In this document: one piece after another, positions 21,901 through 33,009 of the stretch | How positions within the stretch are numbered: the first letter of the stretch is position 1 | How the letters are laid out: every line of letters starts with the position of its first letter | NCBI GenBank assembly: GCA_025769875.1 | Contig: JAGFNK010000387.1 | Span: forward strand, 1 to 50,764 | Origin: Russula earlei | Taxonomy: Eukaryota > Basidiomycota > Agaricomycetes > Russulales > Russulaceae | Direction of reading: 5' to 3' | Length of the DNA stretch: 50,764 nucleotides | Position numbers and translations under genes: made by a program | Notes under the pieces: model-generated | The model's database searches: none | What the model was told of the DNA's origin: nothing | Seen by the model: the letters and a program-made list of their open reading frames with translations, nothing else

Positions 21901-23868
21901 TTCAGGGAGACCCTTGGTATGTGTCTTAGCACATGTTACAACATCCTTAGATGGGTGGCCAAGGCGTCGGTGTATGACATCATAATCTACCGCGTAGATA
22001 AGAGAATGCGCTTGCGCGCTTTCAATTGAGGCGTCTAACCAATATGTGGTTTGACCCGGGAATAAGGGGTAAGAGGACAGGATTATACGTCCGTCCTCTC
22101 GTAGGGAAATATGATTTCTATTCCCTAATGCATGCATCCCTTGTTGTAAAAACTCCCCCATAGATAATATCCGAGTGTTAATTTTCAGAATATAGAGAAC
22201 AGGAGAAATGCGCGTGACAACCGTTTTAGAGTTGACAGTGTGCCGAAGCAACACAGCGCCTTTGCCTTCCACATATATAGTGTTATTGGCAGTTTTAACA
22301 GGGGATCTTTCGTGCGGCAAAGCCGGCGTATACTCTATAAAATCTTTTATTTCGAAGGTGAAGTGTGCGGACGCGCCAGAGTCTAGGAGCCATAGGGATC
22401 CCATTTTACTCAAGTCGTGCTTTCCTCTACATCTCAAACAATTTTTGTTACATTCACTTTGAAGGGAAGTAGTCCCTTCGCTAATTTGTACATCATATGA
22501 TACAAGCGAACACTTATTAAACATATCTAGCCCGCTTCGGGGCTGGGGAGATGCTAATAGGTTCTTTAGCGAGTGAAGGGAGAGAGGGAGGTGCATGCAC
22601 GCTTTGTTATCTTCAGGGTCACTGCCCCAATCAAGCGCTTCATCTGACGGAGTCAGAGCACGCTCAGGGGTGGCAGCACCTTCTGGGATACCGTCATATA
22701 TGTCGAATAAATCCGACGTGTTTGTTTGCGCGAAGTCGCCATCGTCCTGGTCCATAGGCTCAGGGACGGGCGACGGTAATTTGACTGCACTTGATGAGGC
22801 AGTGGATTGAGTCGAGATCCGCTGCTCGAGGGTCTTGACTGTCTGTATAGTGGGAGTTATCCCAAGATTGTCAGCAAGATCAAGCGCTTTGTTTAAGGCC
22901 TTGTAAGGGCCGTGAGTGCGTTTGCGAGGGTCAGTCGCAGTAGGGACGGTACGTTGTTGGATCCCCAAAGGACCCAGATGGGCGATGGTGGTAATGGTCG
23001 GGAGTGGGAGTGCGGCAATGTCCACAATGTGGGAGTGTCCGGGACCATGGCTGTTATCGGCCTTCTCCTTGCCTTTCCCTTTTCCTTTGCCGCCGCGCTT
23101 GCCGCGCTGGCGCTTGTCCTTATCTTCATCGCGCTTGGGCTTATTGCCCTGCTGCTGATTGGAGAAGGAAGGGTCACCGTGCTTGCGCTTGACAGCTGAG
23201 AGCTTCTGCGCGCTGTGCTTCTTGCCTGTTCCACGATTGATCTCAGTTTGATATTGAGAGACGATAGCCTCTCGGACGTCCTTAGCATTAAGGTCGGCTA
23301 TTTCATAGTTCTGAGCAAGAATGTGGACAAGCATTTCCCATTTCTGGGGAATGGCAGCAAGCATGATCAGCGCCTGCAGGGTGTCAGGGATGTGAAGGGA
23401 GGAAGCGGTAAGACGCTGAAATGCAGCGTGTATCCGATCTATTTGTGGGCCAGGATGTTGGCTCGGGTTAATGCGGATGGAGATGGCTTCTTTGAAGTCC
23501 TAATAGATCGTGGTGGTCATCGCCGTGCCATAAAGGGTGTCTAGGCGATTCCAGATAGTCTCAGCGTTATCCAAAGACATAAGGTCTTGTTGGATCGCGA
23601 TGCTCGATCTAAGGACCATATGACCGACTGCCATATCATTTCCTTTGTTCCATTCTTTCAGGGCTACAACAGCGGCAGCCTGGGCAGCAATCTCTTCAGC
23701 AAGAGGCGCCTGAGGAAGTCCAGGAAGGACTGGTAGTTCAAATGTGCCATTGCAATAACCCCACAGTCCAACGGACATGAGGTAGGCTTTCATAGCCTTT
23801 GACCAAATACCATAGTTTGCACCATCGAGGATGGGGACAACAGGGGCAGAGGGTTGAGACGACGACAT
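18992..23868 (-). pseudogene. Copia B gag-pol, four inactivating lesions
   Basis: Gag starts at 23868 (MSSSQPSAPVVPIL). A Lys codon has become TAG at 23502-23500. A long frame, 23364-21550, then holds the rest of Gag, protease (LLDSGASAHFT, about 22390) and the integrase N-terminus, including HRRLGHPSKD and CPGCAQGKMP. Loss of one base near 21635 shifts into the frame 21601-20444, which holds the integrase core (SDAG, NGRAERFMRT). A 25-bp tandem duplication (20436-20485) and a lost A in a homopolymer near 20333 follow. The last 423 residues, 20263-18992, keep most of reverse transcriptase (YVDDVLFF) and RNase H (STEAEYMS) intact. This copy serves as the frame reference for Copia A. Confidence 0.92.
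20436..20485 (-). repeat. 25-bp tandem duplication inside Copia B pol
   Basis: The unit CCAACTCCTCACGACAAGCA plus TCTTT occurs twice head to tail; Copia A has it once. It adds 25 bp and shifts the frame between integrase and reverse transcriptase. It looks like a simple replication or repair duplication. Confidence 0.9.
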
Positions 23869-24021
23869 TGTAGCTGTTAGAAGAGGGCTTAGAGGTCATC
23901 AGTAAGAGTATTTGTATTAAACAAGCCGACATAGTCTCCCCATAGGGTAGACTAGCTCACTGCAGCATGCAGGCTTCAGGGATGCTTCGCCATCGTTGCA
24001 GCCGATGAAGGCGCATGGCTT

Positions 24022-24036
24022 GCAGGGCCCATAACC
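24022..24036 (-). promoter_or_regulatory. Primer-binding site of Copia B (initiator tRNA-Met anticodon arm)
   Basis: The plus strand reads GCAGGGCCCATAACC immediately beside the 5' LTR. It is identical to the site in Copia A. Confidence 0.8.
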
Positions 24037-24421
24037 TGTTGCGCAGCATAGAGCGCAGCTAACAGGCCAAGCAACCCACCTTAGAGGTTGTGCTAATGCT
24101 CAAGTGATATTGGGGTGTAGAGCGATGTGTATACTCGTCTACAAGTATGGTATTTATACCTCTATGACCCAGGGCTGTTCCTAAGTCCAAAAGAGGTGAC
24201 TACAGGTGTCCACTATATCGCGCATTAAGTGACGCGTGATGTGGAAACGTTCTAGACGCAGCATAAGGCTGCATCTTGTGATAGATAGCGTAGTATGTGT
24301 AACCCTATTGCCATAAGCGCATATACTAAAGTTCTGTCTAACACGTAACATCTATGAGCGGATCTTGAACCTTGTATGAAGGTCTTCGCCTTCTTTGATC
24401 CGTTCGGGTTCCGGTTCAACA
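24037..24421 (-). repeat. 5' LTR of Copia B
   Basis: 385 bp. It differs from 18558-18942 at four CpG positions only. Confidence 0.95.
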
Positions 24422-24558
24422 CAAGGATCGCCAAGGACTTCCCTTATTGTGCCTCGGCTTCAACCCATGCACGCTCCGATTCCCTTGCGCATCACTTAGT
24501 CTCGTAGCATGTTTCCCCCTCCCACTGCATTCGATTCTAGGCAGGGGCCTCGAGCACC

Positions 24559-26427
24559 TAGGGATGTGCCCGGCCCAGCTTCAGGCCATGAGCCGGGCCA
24601 AGCCAGGCCGAAATTGGCCGGGCCGAGCTGGGTCAAAGTGAAAGTGATGGCTTTGTGATGGATGGCTTTGGCCCGGTGATTTTTGAAAAGCCAAAGCCGG
24701 GCTGTCAAGCCCCAGCTTTGATCATTTGGGGTAATCATCAAACCATGCACTGTCATTCCCTGTCATTTTTCATTGTCATATTATCTGCGCTTCCCTCTCA
24801 ACCTTCCTTTTTGCTCAATTACATGTACAATGTAAGCCTTGGTGGCCTATATGTCAATGTGCGATGTTCAGTTGCATTGGTTGCTTGTAATCCCTTTCCT
24901 CAGTCTTAGATCGCTTCGTCCCGCAGTGTATCATGTTGTACACTGGACTTCATTCATTCCACATGTATAATCCATGCTCTTACCGTGCCTTATCATGCTC
25001 TCCAGAACATAACAACTCCATAATATAGTTAATCCACTATTGGAAAGCAGCGTAACCACATGCAATCCAGTCAGATTTATGGTGATGATGGAACTGTAGA
25101 CCAGGGCATACATATCACATGCATCCACTATGCCTCCTCCCTCATCAACCTGTGAACGATGTCGTTTTGACACAAGCGGGAGCTCGTGCGAGGTCATGAT
25201 TCAAGGGTGAGATACCAAGCGCAGCACAGCAGAATGAACAGTGCTAGTAACTTGTATGAAGCCTAGGGACACATTCCGGTGTAAGGGACACATGTGCGCA
25301 CTGTCATACACGCCTAGACGTCCCACAAAAGAGCAGGACCAACTGGAACCCGCACAATCATCAATATCGGAGGCAGAGGAAACTAGCGACCAAGAGCTGG
25401 ACGATGCAGGAGCTAGAGGGGACTCGGGAGACCTTGAGGAGTCAGATGCTGAAGAGTTTTTGTGTAATGGACTACTAATTGAGGATGAGGAGACAATGTA
25501 TTGGTCTGAGTGGTGTAGCGCGCCTGTTCGGGGCACGCGGAGTCCATGGGACTTGATACGAGGGCGGGTGCGTGCGAAGAGGGACAGAGAGCAAACAGTT
25601 GTCGTGCCCCGGACGCGAACGCTCAGATGCGTCGGCGGCTCGGGTAAGAGAGTGTGCGTGTGCTCGTGTGTTCTTGAGGGAGAAGAGGGAGAACTTGAGG
25701 GAGTCGAGGTGTTCTTACGCACGCGAGAGGGTTAACGAGGACGCGAAAGACTGAAGATCCGATTTTCTGAGCTGAGCCCTCTGAACAAGATAATAGCTAC
25801 TGATACTTAAATACAAAAGTGTTATTCTAAAGTCCTGTTCTTCCTACTGCGAATCCGCGAGGTGCGGCGATGACGTCGGGGGCGAGATGCTATTGGCAGC
25901 GAGCCCTCGAATAGCGCGGCAATGACGATGGGCGAGGCGCTGTGGGCAGCGAGCACTCGGGTAACGCAATGGTGACGATGACGAACGCGTCATACGGGTC
26001 CGTGCGTAGACGGGTGGCGGACGCGAGGACGATGCTTGAGGGACGGTCTTGGAAGGGCGAGAGGGCGCGAGGCGCACCCGGACGGCGATGGTGTCGTGCC
26101 GTAGGTCGAAGTGTGGGGAGGAGCCGTGCTCCGACTTGAAGACCGAAGGGGATGAAGGCGTTGAGCGGCAAGGCGAGTGACGGCGACGACGATCGACTTG
26201 AGCCGTTGTCGTAGTCTGCTGACATGGAGTGGGCAACGCGGTGGGCATGACGTCGAGAGTGGGAACGCGAGGAAAGGAGAGTGATGTGAAAGGAATGACG
26301 ATAGTTGGAAGGAGGGATGTGAGTGCTATGAAAGACGAAGGGAAAGTGAATGCGTAGCGCGGGAGGGGGACGCGTGGCGCGCGCAAGGGGCTGGTACAAG
26401 TCATGTGGCCAGCGGGCTCACATACAA
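24559..26427 (-). mobile_element. hAT-like non-autonomous element, copy 1, truncated
   Basis: It is the inverted counterpart of 37168-38407. Its left end, TAGGGATGTGCC, equals the right end of that copy, including the run of GGCCCGG and AAGCCGG sub-repeats at about 24565-24720. Similarity resumes at 25799-26427 and stops at CACATACA, before the other terminus, so this copy lacks one end and has no target duplication. The C/S/P-rich reading frames inside (25844-26404) look fortuitous. Confidence 0.75.
25028..25798. other. Segment of about 770 bp present only in hAT-like copy 1
   Basis: Copy 2 joins CCATAATATA directly to the ATTCAAATACAAAAG region. Here 770 bp lie between. A plus-strand frame at 25241-25735 would encode an acidic 164-residue polypeptide rich in Glu, Asp and Ser, without recognisable domains. 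It could be an insertion in this copy, or internal sequence that copy 2 has lost. Confidence 0.45.
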
Positions 26428-27531
26428 AGCTTGGTAGCTTCCGATAAAACTATCACCTATGGGGAACTTGCCAGTTCACTACCATCTCGCTGATTTCATT
26501 TTCCCCTGTATCTGATTGAACAACTACATTTAAAACTTTGTAGGTATACTATTGAGTGCCATTAATGTCATCCTAGCAATGAAAAATGGAGGTCCATTGA
26601 GTGGTTTTCAAGTTATATTTTGGCTGGGGGTCACACCTGCATCACACCTTCTGTCATGGTGGGGTGTGGAGTTTGATTCCAACTGGGTGATCACATACAC
26701 TGACTCTGAGGGGTCTGGGTCACTGCTATTCTATCCCCCTAATGCCATGTTACAGATGGTCCAGTCGGCCAGCACAAGACCACATGTATGAGCAGCAGCT
26801 ACAGGCTGCTTTGAGTGACTACAACAATGGTATACATTGATCTTTTGCTCATGTGGCACTGGCCCATGATGTGAGCGCTGCATTCTGTACATCATGAAGT
26901 CCTTGTCCAATAATTTCCTGCTGGACACTACAAGACAGAGCTTCTGGGAGGCATAGGTCATGTCAGGAAGGCCACCAGGATAGCCAGCTTCTCAAGCCAG
27001 CCCAGGAAAAGGTGTTGTTGGATTGGTGTGACCGAATGTCCATGAAGGCAATGCCTCTGGATCAAAAGGCACTGTGCACTCACACTCTGGACCTCTCTGG
27101 CCAGTACTCCAGAATAAACTGGCACTATCAGTTCATCAAACGTGATTCCGGTCTGACTTTCTCAAAAGCAAGAGCATTGGATCCAAAGTGTGCACAAAAT
27201 TTCAATAAGGCAGTAGTCCATGACTACTTTGCAAAACAACAGGAATTGGTGGATAGTTATGATGGGATACCACTGGAACATCAGTGGAATATGGATGAGA
27301 AGGGAATCCAGATGGGAGGTGGCCAAAGAACAATGGAAGGAATTTCCTATTCATGAAAGAATGGAAACAGTGATACCATATCAAGAGTGACTATTGGAGC
27401 TCATCTCCATCATTGAGTGTGTTTCAGCAGGCGGATTTATTATGCCATCAGGCTTTGTTCTCTCAGATGGCCCACTGCCTGACTGCCAGGATTTGGAAGG
27501 CATCAGAAGGTGAGATTTGATCCAGCACTAT

Positions 27532-28417
27532 TGTCATGGTAACTAGCTGTGTCATTCTCAAGCCTGAAGATGAATTTGATAGTAGAAGTGTGTTCAAAGA
27601 ATGGGCTGGTTCCTGTTGTAAAGAATAAGGATCCCTGCAGCAGTCAAAGTATTTTATGCTAAACAGGTTATGGCCAATAGACCCTTCCTACTATGACTTG
27701 GTCCATTGAGAAGCTAGGGTAAGTTGTAATGGGATAGACTAGGCCTGGTTCCACTAGCTATATGCATTCAAGTCTGTTTTAGACCTTGAACATGCAAGAG
27801 AGAGTAGAGGAAGGTAGGTCTTCAAGGAGGAGAGCTCTTCTCAGTAGAGTGAAGAGAGACTCTTAGAGGAGGAAGGGATAGGGAGAGAGTAGATGGTGGA
27901 TGGTGTTTGTGTGTGAAGAGTTGATGAAATGGAGAGGTGGATGTGGTTTGAGGATTAGGAGTGAAGTGGGTTGCAGGCAAATATGTTGGACAAGAGTAGG
28001 TTGGATTCTACAAGAGACCAAGCTTATGGCTTTGGTTGCAAAGTACTGAGCTTATATATACAGGAGAAGGGCAGCAGTAGCTGTGCTTTGACTGTGTTAC
28101 TAGTATAGTAGGAGTCATAGTAAGTATGAGCCATAAGGATGAGGCCAAGAATGAGTCATAACCAAGTGACTGTGCTGCACAGTAAATGTGCAGTATTGCA
28201 CAGTCAAAGCTAAGAAACAAATATAAATGGGAAGAGAGCCAAACAAAGGGAAAGTAACAGCAATCCAGTGTTACCTGGACATGTATGGATCACATGATAA
28301 TGCAGAAGGGATCACAAGATGTAAGAGATCCTGAGACTGGTAGGTAAGAGGACATATGAAAGCAAGCAGTCCATAGCAAAAGGTAAGAAGTAAATGTAAA
28401 AGGAAAATGTTGTAATA
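27532..28417 (-). repeat. LTR family delta, solo copy in the transposase intron
   Basis: It runs from TGTCATGGTAACTAGC to about TGTAATA; a second copy begins at 49877. Orientation is from TATATATAAGCTC on the minus strand (near 28056). Removing it with one 5-bp duplication leaves a 54-nt intron. The flanks ACTAT and TGTAT match only partly, so the right border is approximate. Confidence 0.75.
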
Positions 28418-28829
28418 TGTATGGCAGCAGGAATTGATATTTTTGTCTTCACAGTATCGCAATGTCCCCCTCTGGGTGGACAGATTGCAAAATATGTGAG
28501 CCTTGGTTCCATTCTGTGTTCATCCCATTTGCTACTACACATCACATTAACAACAAGCCAGTTGTACTGACCCTTGATGGGCACAGCTCACACAAGACCC
28601 CAGCCATGCAGAAACTTGCATACAACAACATTATCATCCTGTTCTGCTTCCCTTCAAAGACAACACACAAGCTTCAGCCACTTGATGTGTTGGTTTTTGC
28701 ACCAGTCCAATGTGTGTGGTCATTGCATTGCGACTGCCACCTTGCCAAAGGCATCAAGATCACATGTTATAATGTTATCCATGAATTCAGAAAGTCATCA
28801 CCCTGGACCTCATTCAGAATGCATTCTGC

Positions 28830-29384
28830 GGCCCCTTTTACCAACCGAGAATTGTTGAATCTTGAACTTGAACTTGGATTTCAGGATTTTCTGGGAGTGA
28901 CAGGAGTGACAGGAGTGATGTAAGTGATATGATGTATATAATAAATTAATATGCATTTTTTTCTGTTGTCATTTGCATATTCACATATATGGGGTCACAC
29001 ATGATGTGTCAGCATCAAACTCAGAGTCAAGCAGTCCAACTCAAGCTCAACATCTGGGTGCTTGCAGCCCCATTTTTCACCAGAGCTGCACATACAAAAT
29101 TTGGACAAAGATGTGCACCCACACATTGGTGACACATATTCTGCCTTAATGACATGCTTGCAATACCCCACTTGGAAGGAGTGGAAGGAAGGGTTAGAAA
29201 AAATATTTTACATATCACATGTAAACCCAGCAAATCACACTGAAAGATAACTCATATTTGAAATAGACTCATATTAGTTTATTATGTCACTTACATCACA
29301 CCTGTCATTCCTGTCACTCCTGGAAAATCCCAAAATCCAAGTTCAAGTTCAAGATCCAAGAATTCTCAGTTGGTAAAAGGGGCC
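28830..29384 (+). repeat. MITE family M1, copy 1 (555 bp), 3-bp target duplication TGC
   Basis: Terminal inverted repeats GGCCCCTTTTACCAAC and GTTGGTAAAAGGGGCC extend inward for about 80 bp, with small indels. TGC flanks both ends (28827-28829, 29385-29387). A 3-bp target and GGCC-type ends are reminiscent of PIF/Harbinger elements. There is no transposase. It splits the pogo transposase C-terminus. Confidence 0.85.
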
Positions 29385-29684
29385 TGCAAGTCTGGAATCT
29401 GGCCTCTCAATTTGTTGGTCTTCATGGAGGAGGACTTTGCGCCTAGCATGGCATTGTCATCTTTGTTGTGCTTCCTGTCCTCATACCCAATAGATTCTGA
29501 CATCACCTCCAGCAATCAGCTCGGACCTCAGTTCTGACTCTAGTGACAGTGATTACAGTTGCACTGCATTTGAGGGTCTTCCAGGTGACTCAGAGGCCAG
29601 GAACAATGAGGAGGGATACAGCATACTACTACATCATCTCCCATAGAGTCCCATAAACCATTGGTTGATTTCCAACTCTGGATG

Positions 29685-31345
29685 TGTTATGAACCAAGGC
29701 CAGGTCCTGGCTGTATATTGTCCTATTTCACTCAAGAGAGACCTCTCTCACTTCGCATTGCCAACTCCCTTCCATTTCTTGGGCTACCACTCCTGTGGTG
29801 CAAGATATCGCTATTGCAAAGGCACTATAGCACGACCAGGCACCCATTTCCTAATCGGGTAATCATCGCGTGGCAACCACATGGTCACCCAGCCACCAAG
29901 AACCCAAAACAGTGGCACCAACTCTTAGAAACTGTTGCATAACTCATCTGACATCATCAAGGCTCCAATGACATCATGGCTGACTGAGCGACTCCACAGT
30001 GACCTCATAGGCTCACTAAGTGCTCCACAGTGACATCATAATGATGTCATCGCTCCACAATGATCAGTAATGCGCTCAGTAAGCCTGAAACTTGACACAA
30101 GCAAGTTTATGCCTGTCAAGACACGTACTGCTGATCACTAAGGACTCAGGAGCAGGTGGGCAGGGGTCGGAACAGATGGTACGCGGCGTAAACAGCGTTG
30201 AACAGGAGGACGAGCCAAACGACTAGAAGATACCAGATGGGGACTGGTACGTGTTGCAGGAGGCAGAGGCGAAGAGTAGAGGCCAGTGCAGCAAGGGACT
30301 TTAAACAAGGCGGTCGTTGAAGAGTACCTTGAAGACGAGGGAAGGCTTTAGACTGAGCAGTCGCAGGGGAGTACCCAGGAAGTGGAGAGTATCACAAATG
30401 GACAGTCTGACGACTGCCATGCTTCATTGGGGCTTATATACAGTATACAGGGTCGATTACAAAGCACTGGGACTATTCTAGACTCTTTGGTACCATCCAA
30501 TAGGACTACAGAGGCATAAACTTGCTTGTGTCAACTTTCAGGCTTACTGAGCGCATTACTGATCATTGTGGAGCGATGACATCATTATGATGTCACTGTG
30601 GAGCGCTTAGTGAGCCTATGAGGTCACTGTGGAGTCGCTCAGTCAGCCATGATGTCATTGGAGCCTTGATGACGTCAGATGATTTATGCAACAGTTTCTA
30701 AGAGTTTGTGCCGCTGTTTCGGGTCCATGGTGGCTGAGTGGCCATGTGGCTGCCACGCGATGATTACCCGATTAGGAAACTGGTGCCTGGTCGTGTTATA
30801 GTGCCTTTGCAATAACAATATCTTGTACCGCAGGGGAAATAGCCCAGAAAATGGAAGGGAGTCGGCAATGCAAAGTGAGAGAGGTTCTTCTTGAGTAAAA
30901 TAGGACAATCTTCGGCCAGGACTTGGCCTTGGTTCGTAACAATGCCTCTGTAGTCCTATTGGATGGTACCAAAGGGTCTAGAATAGTTCCAGTTCTTTGT
31001 AATTGACCCTGTACACTGTATATAAGCCCCAATGAAGCATGGCAGTCATCAGACTGTCCATTTGTGATACTCTCATCTTCCTGGGTACTCCCCTGCGACC
31101 GCTCAGTCTAAAGTCCTCCCTCATCTTCAAGGTACTCTTCAATGACCGCCTTGTTTAAAGCCCCTCACTGCACTGGCCTCTACTCTTCACCTCTGTCTTC
31201 TGCAACACATACCAGTCCCCATCTGGTATCTCCTAGTTGTTTGGCTCGTCCTCCTGTTCAACGCTGTTTATGCTGCGTACCATCTGTTCCAACCCTTGCC
31301 CACCTGCTCCTGAGTCCTTAGTGATCAGCAGTACATGTCTTGACA
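29685..31345 (+). repeat. LTR family alpha, outer solo copy, split by an inner copy
   Basis: The two parts 29685-30113 and 30947-31345 add up to 828 bp. It starts TGTTATGAACC, ends TCTTGACA, and is flanked by GGATG (29680-29684, 31346-31350). The promoter TGTATATAAGCCCC is at about 31018. It carries no internal element, so it is a solo LTR left by recombination. Confidence 0.92.
30114..30941 (-). repeat. LTR family alpha, inner solo copy (828 bp) inserted in the outer copy
   Basis: On the minus strand it starts TGTTACGAACC and ends TCTTGACA. ATGCC duplicates flank it (30109-30113, 30942-30946). Opposite orientation makes 29685-30113 and its counterpart up to 30941 a long inverted repeat of about 430 bp arms. 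Confidence 0.93.
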
Positions 31346-31352
31346 GGATGTG

Positions 31353-32043
31353 TGTTAAGGCTCCAAAGTGCCTTAAATAAGATCAATGGTTGTGTCTATG
31401 AACATGTCCTACCAATGCAGATATGCTTGAGTCAAGCAAGCAATACTCATGGAGGGGAAGGAGTGTTTAGATCCTTCTGGAGTATGGCAACAAGATGAGA
31501 GGGGCTCTGCAGACGGGGTAGGAGTCAACTGTTTGGGATTGGCAAACTAAGTTGAGCTTAAGGCTCAACTGCTACTAACTGGGGGCTTTATATAGCCCTC
31601 AGGGATAAGGTTCATGCTCCTGTAGTACTGGTCAGTGCTATAGAAGCAAAAGGCAGCTCATAGATGCAATATTGCTTCTTTGTAAACAATCTCGGTGCTG
31701 GAAGCACTAAGTGCTTCCTTAGTAGCAATCTCGGTGTCATAAGTACTTTCCCAATCAGGGAAACAATGTATGTGGCAGTACAGGAACATCTGGGACAGAA
31801 GCAATGCTACTCATCGCTTCTTCAGTACATCTTCAGAAAGACACAATCAACATGTTCTGAATGCAATATCAAGAAACATAAATGGTCAAGATCTGACACA
31901 CGCATGAAGGTAAATGGTGCAGTCCATAGTTCAGGTGTTCCAGCATCTTCCAGACTCCAAACCACTCAGTAACAATGTGCAGCAAGGTGCTCTTTGATTT
32001 GTATGGTGAGCTCAGATGTGGTGCCCTCCATTGAGAGCTCAAG
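31353..32043 (-). repeat. LTR family gamma, minus-strand copy
   Basis: The left edge TGTTAAGGCTCC is shared with 49744. On the minus strand a TATATAAAGCCCCC promoter box lies near 31585. Blocks TTGAGCCTTAAGCTCAACTT and the AAGATCAAT tail match 38430-38865. The right edge is taken as the start of the next LTR and is uncertain. Confidence 0.6.
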
Positions 32044-32514
32044 TGTCAAGACTCACTGTTGAACTATCCAGTTCAAGAGCGAGGGATAAGCTCAAAGACG
32101 AGTCAATAGACGTCCAAGACCGCGTGGGCAAGGAGTAGAGTCCAGAGTAGTAACAAATACCAGAGAGGTATTGTTACTGTGAGAGTAGAGCAGTCACGCA
32201 GGGAAGAGGCCAGGATAGTCACAAGGGGATGGTCCTTAAAGGAGTATCCCAGGGATGGAGAGTGCCGTAAACAAATGGACAGTCTGAGGACTGTCTGCTA
32301 CTTTATTGAGCGCTTATATACTACAAGAGAACTGCTAAATAGGGAACAAGTCATAACCTTGTTATCAAGCACCATAGAGTGATGAGTAAGAAGTCGGAGG
32401 ACGCTTACTGAGCATGCTCAGTCATGCTCAGTAAGCTGCTGAGTAAGAAGCTTCTCTTGATGAGTAAGAGTTTCCATTGTCCACGTGTTCACTGCTTTAG
32501 TGCACGTGCAAGCA
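32044..32514 (-). repeat. LTR family beta, minus-strand copy
   Basis: Matches 43563-43962 in inverse orientation, including GTATATAAGCGCTCAATAAAG, the dyad near GACAGTCTGAGGACTGTC, and the GAGCATGCTCAGT blocks. It ends CTTGACA like family alpha, to which it looks distantly related. No clear target duplication was found. Confidence 0.75.
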
Positions 32515-33009
32515 CCTGATTCATTTCCTGTTAGTTAGTTTAGGGCCGGTCATTTGAGGACTTGTAGTTTGGTTAGGAATAGTGTTATCTTATAAGGCCC
32601 TTATATAGTTCTATTAGGGTCCTTAGAGTCGACCCTAATACTTCTATTAAGGTCCTTAGTGTAGCCTTATAGTTCGTTCTATAGTTATTAGAGTTGGTCT
32701 AATAACGCGTTGTAGGGCCTTTGATACCAGGTTAGTACCTATTGTAGAGTTCCTAGGGTCGTTCCAAAGGGTCCTTAGGAAGGCCCTAATGCTGTCTTTT
32801 GTTTCTAGAAGGGTTGCCTTTAAGTGGGGCTTGCTGTATGTCGATTGTGCCGAGAATCGCTCGCGCAACAATGCGCGCGCGATATTGTGGACACCTCTAC
32901 TCACCCCTTTTGCTTGTGTGAACAGGGTGACACCATAGAGGCTGGGTTTCCTCCTATAAGGAAGGGTCCTTCAAGGGCCCTCTCCGGAGAATGGTTCATG
33001 ACATCAAGT
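32515..33009. repeat. Mosaic remnant including a Copia-LTR-like stretch (about 32850-32960)
   Basis: AATGCGCGCGCGATATTGTGG and CACCTCTACTCACCCCTTTT resemble the Copia LTR stretch AATGCGCGATATAGTGG and CACCTGTAGTCACCTCTTTT. The part before it, 32560-32800, repeats GGTCCTTAG and CCCTAATA words in both orientations. I cannot place borders; it is probably an old relative of the Copia LTR. Confidence 0.4.

Larger units (their letters stand above)
18558..24421 (-). mobile_element. Complete Ty1/Copia retrotransposon B (5864 bp), inverted relative to A
   Basis: It has the same family, domain order, LTR length and primer-binding site as Copia A, on the opposite strand. A perfect 5-bp target duplication CAAGG flanks it (18553-18557 and 24422-24426). 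The two LTRs differ at four sites, all CpG transitions. Unlike A it has no CpG insertions; its defects are a nonsense codon, two 1-bp losses and a 25-bp tandem duplication. Confidence 0.95.
26748..29537 (+). pseudogene. Pogo transposase: HTH-psq, DNA-binding and DDE domains, intron with an LTR inside
   Basis: The gene would cut and paste its own element. The N-terminal psq-type HTH reads YEQQLQAALSDYNNG (about 26790-26960, frameshifted). The segment 27012-27356 holds the second HTH and NMDEKGIQMGGG (first catalytic Asp). GFIMPSGFVLSDGPLPDC follows at about 27430-27490. An intron of net 54 nt (GT at 27510, AG at 28453-28454) rejoins the frame as GIR/SIAMSPSGWTD; an LTR sits in it. The second Asp is in LTLDGHSSHKT and the third in KLQPLDV. 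A MITE then splits the C-terminus (CKSGIWPLN resumes at 29385). Frameshifts near 27325, 27390 and 28815 and an in-frame TGA near 27370 inactivate it. Confidence 0.85.

Noticed and set aside
25241..25735. 164-residue acidic frame as a host gene
   Set aside because: It has no domain, lies inside a transposon copy and has an equally long frame on the other strand. It is kept only as part of the extra segment.
25844..26404. 186- and 169-residue Pro/Ser/Arg-rich frames (and matching frames at 37354-37878)
   Set aside because: Several overlapping frames are open because of base composition in the hAT-like interior. They show no shared protein pattern.
32044..32514. Target duplication for the minus-strand beta LTR
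   Set aside because: TCAAG on the left and CCTGA on the right do not match, so either the borders are off or the LTR is truncated.
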